NCBI GenBank assembly: GCA_963827785.1
Contig: CAWHCT010000005.1
Coordinates: forward strand, 112,249 to 176,248
DNA length: 64,000 bases
Reading direction: 5' to 3'
DNA from: Site-B1 sp963827785
GTDB taxonomy: Bacteria; Bacteroidota; Bacteroidia; Flavobacteriales; Flavobacteriaceae
The notes beneath the pieces were generated by a model. The model was not told the DNA's origin. It did not search any database and saw only the letters and a program-made list of their open reading frames with translations. Made by a program: the position numbers and the translations under genes. Shown in pieces: positions 37,594 through 46,874 of the stretch. How positions within the stretch are numbered: the stretch's first letter is position 1; the number at the start of each line of letters is the position of its first letter.

Positions 37594-40500
37594 TTAGAAT
37601 TGTAAGTTTACGTTGAACCCAAGATTTCTTGCAGATGGATACTGACCAAATTCCTGTCCTTGTTCTCCATTCGCACTACTAAATCCTGTTTCAGGATCAA
37701 TATGTGGTGCTTTCTTATAAAGAATTGCCAAATTTCTTCCTACAACAGATACTTTAACAGCATCAATGAATGTATTTTCAAGAAGTTTCTTTGGTAAACT
37801 ATATCCTAAAGTCACTTGTCTTAGTTTCACATAAGATGCGTCAAAAACAGAACTGGATTCAATAGAATTACTATATGACGCCTGGTTGAATGCCTTAGCC
37901 GGTACGACTACATCGTTAGGAACAAATCCACCATTTCCATCAGATCTAACACCATTACCTACAAGACCACCTTCACGTCCAATTAAACTTTCTTCCAATG
38001 TACCTGCATATCTTCCCCAGGCGTAGGTCATACTATGAACATCACCACCAATTTTTGCATCGATAAGAGTGTTTAAGCTGAAAGCTTTATACTGAATAGC
38101 AAAAGAAGCACCACCAGTCCAGTCCGGAGCAATGTTACCAATTTCCTGTTGAGTTTGATCAATTACAGGAAGGCCATTTGAATAAATAACCTGTCCGTCA
38201 GGAGTTCTTGAAAAATCTCTACCAACTATTGAACCATAAGGTCTTCCAGGAATAGCCTGTAACTGAACACCCCATTGACCTCCTAAAATATAACTATCCA
38301 GTTCACCTAAAGAAGTAACTTCATTTTCGTTCTTAGCCCAGTTTAAATCGATATCAAATCTTAGATCTTCCGTGTTGATAACGGTTCCACCTAAAGATAA
38401 TTCAATACCTTTATTTTCCATATCGGCTATATTATCCCAGGAATTTGTGCTTCCTGTTCCAGATGAGACCTGAATAGGAACCAACAGATCTTCTGATTTT
38501 TGTTGATAATAAGTAGCAGCAACACGCACTCTGTTGTCAAATAATTTGGCATCTAAACCAAATTCGATACCTGTTACGGTTTCTGCTTTCAATTCAGGAT
38601 TGAATTGTGTGTTAGGAACAAATCCCTGATTACCAAATCCTGTATTTGTCAATCCAAACGTTTGGTTGATATTGTATGGGCCTAAAGCTCCTGTACTACC
38701 AACCTCAGACCAACTTCCTCTTAATTTTAAGAAATTGATTCCTGCTTCCTGAGTATTGAAAATATCTGATAATACAAAGGACATGGAAACAGAAGGATAG
38801 AAAAATGAATTGTTTTTAACCGGTAATATACTGGCCCAGTCATTTCTTCCAGTAAAATCAAGGAAGATCATATTCTTATAGGCGATCTGACCGTAACCGT
38901 AAATACTATTTATTTTTTGGTTTTGCTCAAAACTACCAAGAACCGCTGTTGACCCTGTTAACAAGTTTGATAGTGTATAAAGATTAGGTAATTCCAATCC
39001 TGGTAAAAATCCACTTGTACTATGGTACTGTCTGTTCATGTGGTTCGCACCAACATTCAAACCAACAGTAATATCCTCTGAAAGGTCCTTATTAAAACTC
39101 AAAAGAACATCAGCATTGATCTCTTCATATTTTCTTTGAATTTCATTATAGGTACCATTAGGGGCATTGTTGCTGCCAATTGCCTGACGGGATGTTTCTA
39201 ATTGAGAATAGGAATCGGTTCCCACCTTAGTTGTGAAACTTAGCCAGTCATTTAACTGGTACCCTATGTTGATGTTTCCAACTATACGGTCTTTTTCTAA
39301 AGTGTTTGTATTAGTTTCCAATACCCAATAAGGGTTATTTTGAAAATTAGTGTTCCAGTTTAATGGTGTACCTTCAGCTGCAGTTCCAGCCGCTGCTAAT
39401 GGGAAATTTCTCCAATCTCTGAGATCAGGGAAATTGACTTGTCTTGCGGACCAGATGAATTGCTGGAATGGGTTCTCGTTGTTATAACCGGAAATAGGAA
39501 TATTATCACTATCAATATTGAAATAGTTTAAATTTACTCCTGCCGTTATTTTGCTGCCAATTTCTAAATTACCACTTAGTCCTATAGTGAATTTTTTCAA
39601 TTCAGTATTTGGAACCATACCACGCTCCTCACTGCTACCAACTGATAATCTTAAATTTTCATTAGTAATAGATACGTTATTACTCATGTTGATCCCTGTA
39701 TCCAAAAAGTTTTTTACGTTATCAGGATAGGATCTCCATGGTAATGGACCTCCATCACCTAATTGCGAATTCCATTGGATAAACTCCAGTCCTGTATCTA
39801 AAGCAGGCCCCCAGCTTTCATCAACTCCATCCTGAACTCCAGCACCTGCACCATCTACAAACTCAAAGTAATCTCCATCACCTTGACCATAAGAATTCTG
39901 GTAATCCGGAAGCAATAATGGATTTGAAAAAGTAACGTTCGTATTTACTGATACTGAAAACTTTTTAGCACCACTACCTCTTTTGGTTGTGATCACGATT
40001 ACACCATTACCGGCACGAAGTCCGTAAAGTGCTGCTGCGTTTGGTCCTTTAAGAACTGTTACAGATTCAATATCATCAGGGTTTATATCGGCTGCACCAT
40101 TTGGTAAGTCAACACCACCACCAGATCCGGCATTACCGAAACTACGGTTATCAATAGGAACCCCATCAACAACATATAATGGTTCATTGTTACCTGTAAT
40201 TGAAGAGTTACCCCTAAGAACGATCCTTGAGGAAGCTCCTACACTACCAGATGTTCCAGTAACCTGGACACCGGCAACTTTACCACTCAATGCATTGGAA
40301 ATGTTACTTTCCCTGGCCTCGGTTAAACCTTCACCTTTTACACTTTGTACAGAGTACCCAAGAGCTTTTTCTTCTCTTTTTATACCAAGAGCGGTAACAA
40401 CAACTTCTTCCAGTGCGTTATCCGGTTGAAGAATCACATTGATCCCACCACTGGATCGAACCGCGATAGATTGGGTTGAGTAACCTACGTAACTAAATTT

Positions 40501-40713
40501 TAGAACATCACCAACATTTGCGGTAATAGAATAATTACCATCAAAATCTGTTGATGTACCGGTAGTAGTTCCCTGAATTAAAACAGTTGCTCCCGGTAGG
40601 GGCAAACTATTATTATCTGAAACTGTTCCCGAAACTGTTCTTTCCTGCGCAAAAGTAAATTGCACAACAAACGCTAGGATTAGCGTTAGAATTCCACTAA
40701 ACTTTGTTTTCAT
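37594..40713 (-). CDS. SusC/RagA TonB-linked outer-membrane protein (intact)
   Basis: The 1039-residue channel has a signal peptide (LILAFVVQFTFAQ), a carboxypeptidase-like domain (TVSGTVSDNNSLPLPGATVL), the plug (VLRGNSSITGNNEPLYVVDGVPI, then ITTKRGSG) and a barrel ending in GFNVNLQF. Its first 110 residues are nearly the same as those of the second SusC at 33641, while the barrels differ, so the two loci probably take up different ligands. It heads the four-gene locus 1. Confidence 0.93.
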   Translation of the reverse strand: MKTKFSGILTLILAFVVQFTFAQERTVSGTVSDNNSLPLPGATVLIQGTTTGTSTDFDGNYSITANVGDVLKFSYVGYSTQSIAVRSSGGINVILQPDNALEEVVVTALGIKREEKALGYSVQSVKGEGLTEARESNISNALSGKVAGVQVTGTSGSVGASSRIVLRGNSSITGNNEPLYVVDGVPIDNRSFGNAGSGGGVDLPNGAADINPDDIESVTVLKGPNAAALYGLRAGNGVIVITTKRGSGAKKFSVSVNTNVTFSNPLLLPDYQNSYGQGDGDYFEFVDGAGAGVQDGVDESWGPALDTGLEFIQWNSQLGDGGPLPWRSYPDNVKNFLDTGINMSNNVSITNENLRLSVGSSEERGMVPNTELKKFTIGLSGNLEIGSKITAGVNLNYFNIDSDNIPISGYNNENPFQQFIWSARQVNFPDLRDWRNFPLAAAGTAAEGTPLNWNTNFQNNPYWVLETNTNTLEKDRIVGNINIGYQLNDWLSFTTKVGTDSYSQLETSRQAIGSNNAPNGTYNEIQRKYEEINADVLLSFNKDLSEDITVGLNVGANHMNRQYHSTSGFLPGLELPNLYTLSNLLTGSTAVLGSFEQNQKINSIYGYGQIAYKNMIFLDFTGRNDWASILPVKNNSFFYPSVSMSFVLSDIFNTQEAGINFLKLRGSWSEVGSTGALGPYNINQTFGLTNTGFGNQGFVPNTQFNPELKAETVTGIEFGLDAKLFDNRVRVAATYYQQKSEDLLVPIQVSSGTGSTNSWDNIADMENKGIELSLGGTVINTEDLRFDIDLNWAKNENEVTSLGELDSYILGGQWGVQLQAIPGRPYGSIVGRDFSRTPDGQVIYSNGLPVIDQTQQEIGNIAPDWTGGASFAIQYKAFSLNTLIDAKIGGDVHSMTYAWGRYAGTLEESLIGREGGLVGNGVRSDGNGGFVPNDVVVPAKAFNQASYSNSIESSSVFDASYVKLRQVTLGYSLPKKLLENTFIDAVKVSVVGRNLAILYKKAPHIDPETGFSSANGEQGQEFGQYPSARNLGFNVNLQF

Positions 40714-40765
40714 TTTATCATTTATTTGAATTAGTCTACGCCAAAAATCATAATAAAAAGTTAAT
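40714..40765 (-). promoter_or_regulatory. Conserved susC leader, copy 2
   Basis: The block matches 33642-33693 at all but about four of 52 positions and ends at the susC start codon. The similarity continues into the coding region and stops abruptly upstream, where both spacers become unrelated AT-rich DNA. Confidence 0.6.
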
Positions 40766-40834
40766 AAAACAATAAATTATGGTTAAATTTTTGATATTAG
40801 ATTTAAATAAAATGTTTTGAATGTATTGAATTGC

Positions 40835-42526
40835 CTAAAAAAATGCATTTAAGCTAATGTGAATTTTTGAATTGCTAAATTTAAAAGGTTGATTTTCAGA
40901 CAGACCATTTGCATAGTTCAATTTTAATAAACCTGATCTCGTTGCTATTCCCAGCCCAAACCCAAAGCCAAATAACTTTTCTTTAATTTGATTGATATCA
41001 TCTTCATAGTAGGCCCAGTCTATAATAGAATGTATATATATGGTGTTATTCAAAGAATATCTGTATTCGCTGTTTACTACAGAATACAGGGAAGCGTATA
41101 AACTGTTTTCTTCAAATCCTCTAATAGAATTGATACCTCCAAACCGTTTTAGCTCGTTAAAGAAATAACTGTCAGAAAATAATATGTCACCATTAACATT
41201 GAGATAAATACTGTTTTTATCGTTTAGATTGAAAATTTTGTAGGTATTGAATTTAATTGAAGATTGGTCCTGTTTCAGGTTTTCAAATTCTCTGCTTCCC
41301 AATCCTCCTTCCAAAAAGAAATATGATTGTATGGGGAACAATAAATTTGAAATTCTATTCACATGCTCGAAAGAAGCAGTATAAAAAGTGGAGCTGTAAT
41401 CGTTAACATTTGAAGATGATGAGGTCTGGTTCAATAAATTTTCTGAATTGGTAAGATCAACACCTCCAAAGATCTTATTGTTCCTGTTTAATGTGTAGTA
41501 TATTTTTGCAGTTTGACTGACTATAGTGAAAGTGGAATCTTTTCTGAAAATATTCAAATTCAAATTTACTCCTATTGGCGAGTTTAATATATATGGTAAA
41601 TTGGTGTTTACATTAAAGGTGCGCTGTTCGTTCTCATCACTTTTATATATTAAACTGAAGGATTCACCATAATTTAAATTGTTTACCAAATTTAAGTTCA
41701 AGTACCCATCAAATTCAATTTTATTGGTCGCTTCATTATTTCCAAAACCCAGAAATCCGTCAAATGTGTTGCTTTTGCTTTTTTCCAGATACAAATAAAG
41801 CGATGTTGAATCTTTAGTAAATAGTATTTCCGGGTCTTTGATCTGACTCGCAAATGAGAGGCTGTTTAAATTTTTAGTTTTTGATTTAATTTTCGTCAGA
41901 TTGAATTCCTGATCCGGTTTTATATTCAAGTACCTGTTAAGGAACGCTTTTGGAAATTTCTCGTATCCTTTGATAACAATGTTATTGATCTTTCTTTTGT
42001 TTGTTTCATAAACAATCAATTCTCCTTGCAGATCTGATTCATTCTTTTTACTAATATTATTGATCTGAAAGGAAATGAAAGGCATGCCGCTTTCCGAGAC
42101 TTTTTTATTCAAAAAGGTCAGAACAGATTGGCTCCTTAAAATTGGAATTTTAAAATATTCATCGGTGACTTCATCAGCTATTGGATCAAGTACTTCTTTC
42201 TTTAAATATTTATCAGAATAATAGATATATATGGAGTTGTATTTTTTTTTAAGATCGAATTCAGAAATAAACAGCGTATCGTTCTTTCGTATTAATGGCG
42301 ATGCTACACTTTCAATATAACCAATCATTTGAAGTGTCAATAATGTGGAATCTATCGCCTTACTTAATGATTGATAATCCTGAAAGACGGAAATCGTATT
42401 CAGGGAGTCTAGTATTGCTGTTTCTGCTTCTGTTTTGCCGATCAGCTTCAATTCTAAATTTTGGGCATTTAGATTTGCAGAAAACAGTATATATATAATA
42501 AGGTATAGTTTTATAAACTTTGGCAC
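40835..42526 (-). CDS. BamA/TamA-like outer-membrane barrel protein
   Basis: The protein has a signal peptide (KLYLIIYILFSANLNAQ), one or more POTRA-like regions (for example NIVIKGYEKFPKAFLNRYLNIKPDQEFN) and a C-terminal barrel with FGGINSIRGFEENSLYASLYSVVNSEYRYS, the BamA/TamA-type region around the conserved RGF motif. At about 563 residues it is shorter than BamA, so it is a relative (TamA or two-partner type) of unknown substrate. I chose the GTG at 42526 because it gives a normal signal peptide; the longer frame to 42643 adds about 40 unlikely residues. Confidence 0.78.
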   Translation of the reverse strand: MPKFIKLYLIIYILFSANLNAQNLELKLIGKTEAETAILDSLNTISVFQDYQSLSKAIDSTLLTLQMIGYIESVASPLIRKNDTLFISEFDLKKKYNSIYIYYSDKYLKKEVLDPIADEVTDEYFKIPILRSQSVLTFLNKKVSESGMPFISFQINNISKKNESDLQGELIVYETNKRKINNIVIKGYEKFPKAFLNRYLNIKPDQEFNLTKIKSKTKNLNSLSFASQIKDPEILFTKDSTSLYLYLEKSKSNTFDGFLGFGNNEATNKIEFDGYLNLNLVNNLNYGESFSLIYKSDENEQRTFNVNTNLPYILNSPIGVNLNLNIFRKDSTFTIVSQTAKIYYTLNRNNKIFGGVDLTNSENLLNQTSSSSNVNDYSSTFYTASFEHVNRISNLLFPIQSYFFLEGGLGSREFENLKQDQSSIKFNTYKIFNLNDKNSIYLNVNGDILFSDSYFFNELKRFGGINSIRGFEENSLYASLYSVVNSEYRYSLNNTIYIHSIIDWAYYEDDINQIKEKLFGFGFGLGIATRSGLLKLNYANGLSENQPFKFSNSKIHISLNAFF

Positions 42527-42629
42527 ATGCAAAATGTAGAAGTTGTAATGTAAAACTAACGGAAAATTGAAAGTTTTTGTACAAACGCTTATTTTTTTTT
42601 GAATAAATCTTAAAATTAATTTTATACCG

Positions 42630-42660
42630 TTTGAATTATTCATTTTAATTTTTACCTTTG
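42630..42660 (+). promoter_or_regulatory. Promoter of the str operon (rpsL)
   Basis: TTTG at 42630-42633 and TACCTTTG at 42653-42660 are 19 bases apart, matching both parts of the Bacteroidota sigma consensus (TTTG and TAnnTTTG). Transcription would start near 42667, so the hairpin at 42664-42679 lies at the very 5' end of the mRNA. Confidence 0.65.
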
Positions 42661-42663
42661 CAG

Positions 42664-42683
42664 CCCTCTAAAGTGAGGGTTTT
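42664..42683 (+). ncRNA. Hairpin at the 5' end of the rpsL leader
   Basis: CCCTC (42664-42668) and GAGGG (42675-42679) pair around TAAAGT and are followed by TTTT. It resembles a short terminator or attenuator, but it is so close to the predicted transcript start that stabilising the 5' end is equally possible. Confidence 0.4.
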
Positions 42684-42703
42684 AAAAAAATATATTAAAA
42701 TAT

Positions 42704-43078
42704 ATGCCAACAATTTCACAATTAGTACGAAAAGGAAGAGCCAAAATAACCAAGAAGAGTAAATCGGCTGCTTTAGATTCGTGTCCACAAAGACGTGGAG
42801 TGTGTACTCGTGTTTACACTACAACACCAAAAAAACCAAACTCAGCAATGCGTAAAGTAGCAAGGGTTAGGTTAACAAATGGTAATGAGGTAAATGCATA
42901 CATTCCCGGAGAAGGACACAATTTACAAGAGCACTCGATAGTATTGGTTAGAGGTGGAAGGGTAAAAGATTTGCCAGGAGTTAGGTATCACATCGTTCGT
43001 GGAGCTTTAGACACTGCAGGTGTTGAAGGTAGAACACAACGTAGATCTAAGTATGGTGCAAAACGCCCTAAAAAGTAA
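42704..43078 (+). CDS. rpsL: 30S ribosomal protein S12
   Basis: The 124-residue S12 sits at the decoding centre. The loop TTTPKKPNSAMRK is at 39-51, and GRVKDLPGVRYH at 85-96. Lys43 and Lys88, the positions where changes give streptomycin resistance, are the sensitive wild-type residues. It opens the str operon. Confidence 0.99.
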   Translation: MPTISQLVRKGRAKITKKSKSAALDSCPQRRGVCTRVYTTTPKKPNSAMRKVARVRLTNGNEVNAYIPGEGHNLQEHSIVLVRGGRVKDLPGVRYHIVRGALDTAGVEGRTQRRSKYGAKRPKK

Positions 43079-43101
43079 TTTAAAACTTTTAATGAGAAGA
43101 A

Positions 43102-43578
43102 ATGAGAAAAAGACAAGCCAAAAAAAGACCACTTTTACCAGATCCAAGATTTAACGATCAGTTGGTTACCCGATTTGTGAATAATTTAATGTGGGATGGT
43201 AAAAAGTCTGTAGCCTTTAAAGTATTTTATGATGCAATGGACATTGTAGAAGCAAAGAAAACAGATGAAGAAAAAACGTCATTAGAACTGTGGAAAGACG
43301 CTTTATCCAATGTTATGCCTCACGTAGAAGTACGTAGTCGTAGAGTTGGAGGAGCAACATTCCAAATTCCAATGCAAATTCGTCCAGACAGAAAAATATC
43401 AACCGCAATGAAATGGTTGATCAGTTATTCCAGGAAAAGAAATGAAAAATCTATGGCTCAAAGATTAGCTGCCGAAGTACTAGCAGCTGCTAAAGAGGAA
43501 GGAGCTGCCGTTAAAAAACGAGTAGATACTCATAAGATGGCAGAAGCAAATAAAGCATTCTCACACTTTAGATTTTAA
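43102..43578 (+). CDS. rpsG: 30S ribosomal protein S7
   Basis: The 158-residue S7 nucleates assembly of the 30S head and contacts the E-site tRNA. The N-terminal MRKRQAKKRPLLPDPRF and the RRVGGATFQIPMQIRPDR loop are typical. It starts 23 bases after rpsL. Its stop is separated by only six bases from the fusA ATG. Confidence 0.99.
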   Translation: MRKRQAKKRPLLPDPRFNDQLVTRFVNNLMWDGKKSVAFKVFYDAMDIVEAKKTDEEKTSLELWKDALSNVMPHVEVRSRRVGGATFQIPMQIRPDRKISTAMKWLISYSRKRNEKSMAQRLAAEVLAAAKEEGAAVKKRVDTHKMAEANKAFSHFRF

Positions 43579-43584
43579 TTGATA

Positions 43585-45713
43585 ATGGCACACAGAGATT
43601 TAAAATATACAAGAAATATAGGTATTGCTGCGCATATTGATGCCGGTAAGACCACAACTACAGAGCGTATTCTTTATTATACCGGTGTATCACACAAAAT
43701 TGGTGAGGTGCATGATGGTGCTGCAACCATGGACTGGATGGAGCAAGAGCAGGAAAGAGGTATTACAATCACATCTGCTGCTACAACATGTACTTGGAAG
43801 TTCCCTTTAAAAAATGGAGCACCTGTAGAGGATACTAAACCTTATCATTTTAATATTATTGACACTCCCGGACACGTTGATTTTACAGTTGAAGTAAATC
43901 GTTCATTACGTGTTTTAGATGGTCTGGTATTTTTATTTAGTGCAGTTGATGGTGTTGAACCTCAATCTGAGACTAACTGGAGGTTGGCTGATAATTACAA
44001 AGTTCCAAGAATGGGATTTGTAAATAAAATGGACCGTCAGGGATCAAACTTTCTGGCAGTTTGTCAGCAGGTAAAAGATATGCTGGGTTCCAATGCAGTC
44101 CCTATTGTATTGCCAATTGGTGATGAAATAGATTTTAAAGGTATTGTGGACCTTGTAAAGAACCGTGCTATCATATGGCATGATGAAACACTAGGCGCAA
44201 CATTTGACGTAGTTGATATTCCTGAAGAATTGAAGGAAGAAGCTAAGCAATACAGGGCTCTTCTTATTGAAGAGGTTGCCGGTTATGATGAGCATCTTTT
44301 GGAAAAATTCATGGAAGATGAAGATTCAATAACAGAAGATGAGGTGCATGCTGCTCTTAGAGCTGCTGTAATGGATATGTCCATTATTCCGATGATCTGT
44401 GGATCTGCCTTCAAAAATAAAGGTGTTCAATTCTTATTGGATGCTGTTTGCAGGTATTTACCGTCACCTATGGATAAAGAGGCAATTATAGGTTTAAATC
44501 CTGATACAGAAAAAGAAGAAAAAGAAAGCCTTCTGTTAAAGAACCGTTTTCTGCCTTAGCATTTAAAATTGCTACAGATCCTTATGTTGGTCGTTTGGCA
44601 TTCTTCAGAGTATATTCCGGTCATTTGGATGCAGGATCTTATGTATTGAACAATCGTTCCGGTAATAAGGAACGTATCTCACGTATCTATCAGATGCATG
44701 CGAACAAACAAAATGCAATTGATTTTATTGAAGCTGGAGATATTGGAGCTGCAGTTGGATTTAAAGACATAAAAACCGGTGATACATTGTCTGCTGAAAA
44801 GCATCCAATTGTATTGGAAAGCATGAATTTCCCTGATCCGGTAATTGGTATTGCTGTAGAACCTAAAACTAAAGCAGACGTTGATAAACTAGGAATGGCT
44901 TTAGCAAAATTAGCTGAAGAAGATCCAACTTTTACAGTAAGAACAGATGAAGCCTCAGGCCAGACCATAATTTCCGGAATGGGTGAACTTCACTTAGATA
45001 TTATAGTTGACCGATTAAGACGTGAATTTAAAGTTGAAGTCAATCAAGGTCAGCCTCAGGTTGAGTACAAGGAAGCTATTACCAGAAAAGCAGAACACAG
45101 AGAAGTTTATAAAAAACAATCAGGTGGACGCGGTAAATTTGCTGATATTGTGTTTAGTCTTGAGCCGGCAGAAGAAGGAAAGCCAGGCTTAGAGTTTGTT
45201 TCTGCGATCAAAGGAGGAAATATTCCAAAAGAATTCATTCCTTCAGTTGAAAAAGGATTCAAGCAAGCTATGGTCAATGGTCCATTAGCCGGATATGAAG
45301 TAGACTCAATGAAAGTTACTTTAACAGATGGTTCTTACCATGATGTGGATTCAGATCAATTATCGTTTGAACTGGCTGCAAAAATGGGATTCCGTGCGGC
45401 AGCGAAGGCTGCAAAAGCAGTAATCATGGAGCCAATAATGAAATTAGAAGTGTTAACTCCTGAGGAAAATATGGGAGATATTGTAGGTGACCTTAACCGT
45501 CGTCGTGGTCATATTAATGACATGGGTGATCGGGCAGGTTCAAAAGTTGTTAAGGCACATGTGCCATTATCAGAAATGTTTGGCTATGTTACTTCATTAA
45601 GAACATTGTCATCCGGTAGAGCAACATCAACAATGGAATTTTCACACTATGCTGAAACACCTTCAAATATATCTGAAGAAGTTATTAAAGCAGCTAAAGG
45701 AGTTGAAGCTTAA
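43585..45713 (+). CDS. fusA: Elongation factor G (one frame break near 44530)
   Basis: EF-G drives translocation on the ribosome. AHIDAGKTT at residues 16-24 is G1, DTPGHVDF is G3 and NKMDRQGS is G4. The frame stops at 44559 after ...EKESLLLKNRFLP, while adding one A in the run GAAAAAG near 44517-44523 gives EEKRKPSVKEPFSALAFKIATDPYVGRLAFFRVYSG, exact EF-G text. With the repair the protein is 709 residues, normal for EF-G, with domains II-V intact. Because EF-G is essential and this is the standard str-operon copy, a sequencing error is most likely. The ATG at 43585 was preferred over TTG at 43579. Confidence 0.95.
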
Positions 45714-45724
45714 TATTTAAGAAA

Positions 45725-46030
45725 ATGAGTCAAAAAATCAGAATAAAATTAAAATCTTACGATCACAATTTAGTTGATAAATCGGCTGAGAAGATCGTAA
45801 AAACAGTAAAAAGTACAGGTGCTGTTGTTACTGGTCCAATACCATTACCAACTCACAAGAAAATATTTACAGTTTTACGTTCACCACACGTAAATAAAAA
45901 AGCAAGAGAACAATTTCAGCTAAGCTCTTATAAGAGATTATTGGATATTTACAGTTCTTCTTCAAAAACGATTGATGCTTTGATGAAACTTGAATTACCA
46001 AGCGGAGTTGAGGTAGAGATAAAAGTGTAG
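45725..46030 (+). CDS. rpsJ: 30S ribosomal protein S10
   Basis: This is a 101-residue S10, part of the 30S head and in some bacteria of the NusB antitermination complex. KIRIKLKSYDHNLVDKSAEKI at the start and GPIPLPTHKKIFTVLRSPH in the middle are diagnostic. It is 11 bases after fusA. Here rpsJ is cut off from rplC by a 226-base repeat-bearing spacer, unlike the close packing of the following genes. Confidence 0.99.
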   Translation: MSQKIRIKLKSYDHNLVDKSAEKIVKTVKSTGAVVTGPIPLPTHKKIFTVLRSPHVNKKAREQFQLSSYKRLLDIYSSSSKTIDALMKLELPSGVEVEIKV

Positions 46031-46068
46031 TGAAACTTGATGTTCAGGAGCGTTAGTGAAATGAACAT
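46031..46068. repeat. Degenerate REP-like unit with ATGTTCA/TGAACAT arms
   Basis: TGAAAC then GTTCAGGA (46031-46049) resembles a decayed copy of the palindrome at 46122. In addition ATGTTCA (46040-46046) and TGAACAT (46062-46068) are exact inverted arms. It begins directly after the rpsJ stop. Confidence 0.45.
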
Positions 46069-46082
46069 TATAGATGAATTAC

Positions 46083-46142
46083 ATTCCGAACTTGTTTCGG
46101 AATCTCCATTGGGAGAAACAGATCCTGAAACAAGTTCAGGAT
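46083..46142. repeat. Paired REP-like palindromes between rpsJ and rplC
   Basis: Palindrome 1 (46083-46103) has 8-base arms ATTCCGAA/TTCGGAAT and loop CTTGT. Palindrome 2 (46122-46142) has arms ATCCTGAA/TTCAGGAT and loop ACAAG. The second is an inverted relative of the first with matched changes in both arms. Between them, TCTCC-ATTG-GGAGA (46103-46116) forms a third hairpin. The two loops are exactly complementary, so they could kiss, or the whole block could fold as one long hairpin. Confidence 0.75.
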
Positions 46143-46190
46143 AAAATGTCCGGAGCTGCGAGCGAAGGAAAAATGGAAAAAATACAATTC

Positions 46191-46223
46191 AGGGTTGAAA
46201 GGTATTTTGACCCTTAATTTTTT
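46191..46223 (+). terminator. Attenuator-like hairpin before rplC
   Basis: AGGGTTGAA (46191-46199) pairs with TTTGACCCT (46206-46214), with two G-T pairs and a 6-base loop, and is followed by TTAATTTTTT. In form it is an intrinsic terminator inside the ribosomal cluster, 34 bases before the rplC ATG, so it may act as an attenuator or mark a transcript boundary. Confidence 0.55.
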
Positions 46224-46256
46224 AAAATAGAATAGTAACAAATTAAATAAATAATT

Positions 46257-46874
46257 ATGTCTGGGTTAATTGGAAAAAAAATCGGTATGACCAGCATCTT
46301 TGATGACAACGGGAAGAACATTCCTTGTACTGTAATTGAAGCTGGACCATGTATCGTTACCCAAGTCAGAACCGTGGAAGTGGATGGCTATAAAGCTGTT
46401 CAATTAGGTTTCGATGACGCGACAGAAAAAAGTGCTACAAAAGCAGGCCAAGGTCATGCTAAAAAAGCAGGTACTTCTGTAAAACGCAAAGTCGCGGAAT
46501 TCAAAGGTTTTGAGGAGGAGTACAAATTAGGTGATGCTTTAACAGTAGAGCATTTTCTTGAAGGTGAATTTGTTGATATTTCAGCAACTTCAAAAGGAAA
46601 AGGATTTCAGGGTGTTGTAAAACGCCATGGATTTGGTGGGGTAGGACAAGCTACTCACGGCCAACATAACAGATTAAGAGCTCCGGGATCAATTGGAGCA
46701 GCTTCTTATCCTGCAAGAGTTTTCAAAGGAATGAAAATGGCAGGAAGAATGGGTGGTGAAAAAGTAAAAGTTCAAAATTTAAGAGTTTTAAAAGTAGTGC
46801 CTGAAAAGAATTTACTTGTTGTTAAGGGATGTGTTCCCGGACATAAAAACGCTTATGTAATTATTCGTAAATAA
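46257..46874 (+). CDS. rplC: 50S ribosomal protein L3
   Basis: The 205-residue L3 reaches into the peptidyl-transferase centre. GLIGKKIGMTSIFDDNG opens it, and GFGGVGQATHGQHNR with GSIGAASYPARVFKGMKMAGRMG form the loop. The Gln that is methylated in E. coli L3 is replaced in GAASYP, so PrmB-type methylation is not expected. The last base of its stop is the first base of rplD. Confidence 0.98.
   Translation: MSGLIGKKIGMTSIFDDNGKNIPCTVIEAGPCIVTQVRTVEVDGYKAVQLGFDDATEKSATKAGQGHAKKAGTSVKRKVAEFKGFEEEYKLGDALTVEHFLEGEFVDISATSKGKGFQGVVKRHGFGGVGQATHGQHNRLRAPGSIGAASYPARVFKGMKMAGRMGGEKVKVQNLRVLKVVPEKNLLVVKGCVPGHKNAYVIIRK

Noticed and set aside
43579..43584. TTG at 43579 as the fusA start
   Set aside because: It abuts the rpsG stop and adds only Met-Ile before the ATG at 43585, which gives the normal EF-G N-terminus.
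4755..45713. A shared programmed-frameshift motif behind all broken genes
   Set aside because: AGT- or ACT-containing context occurs at several breaks but not at rarA, fusA or most susC breaks, which sit in homopolymers. Direction also differs, so one mechanism is not supported.
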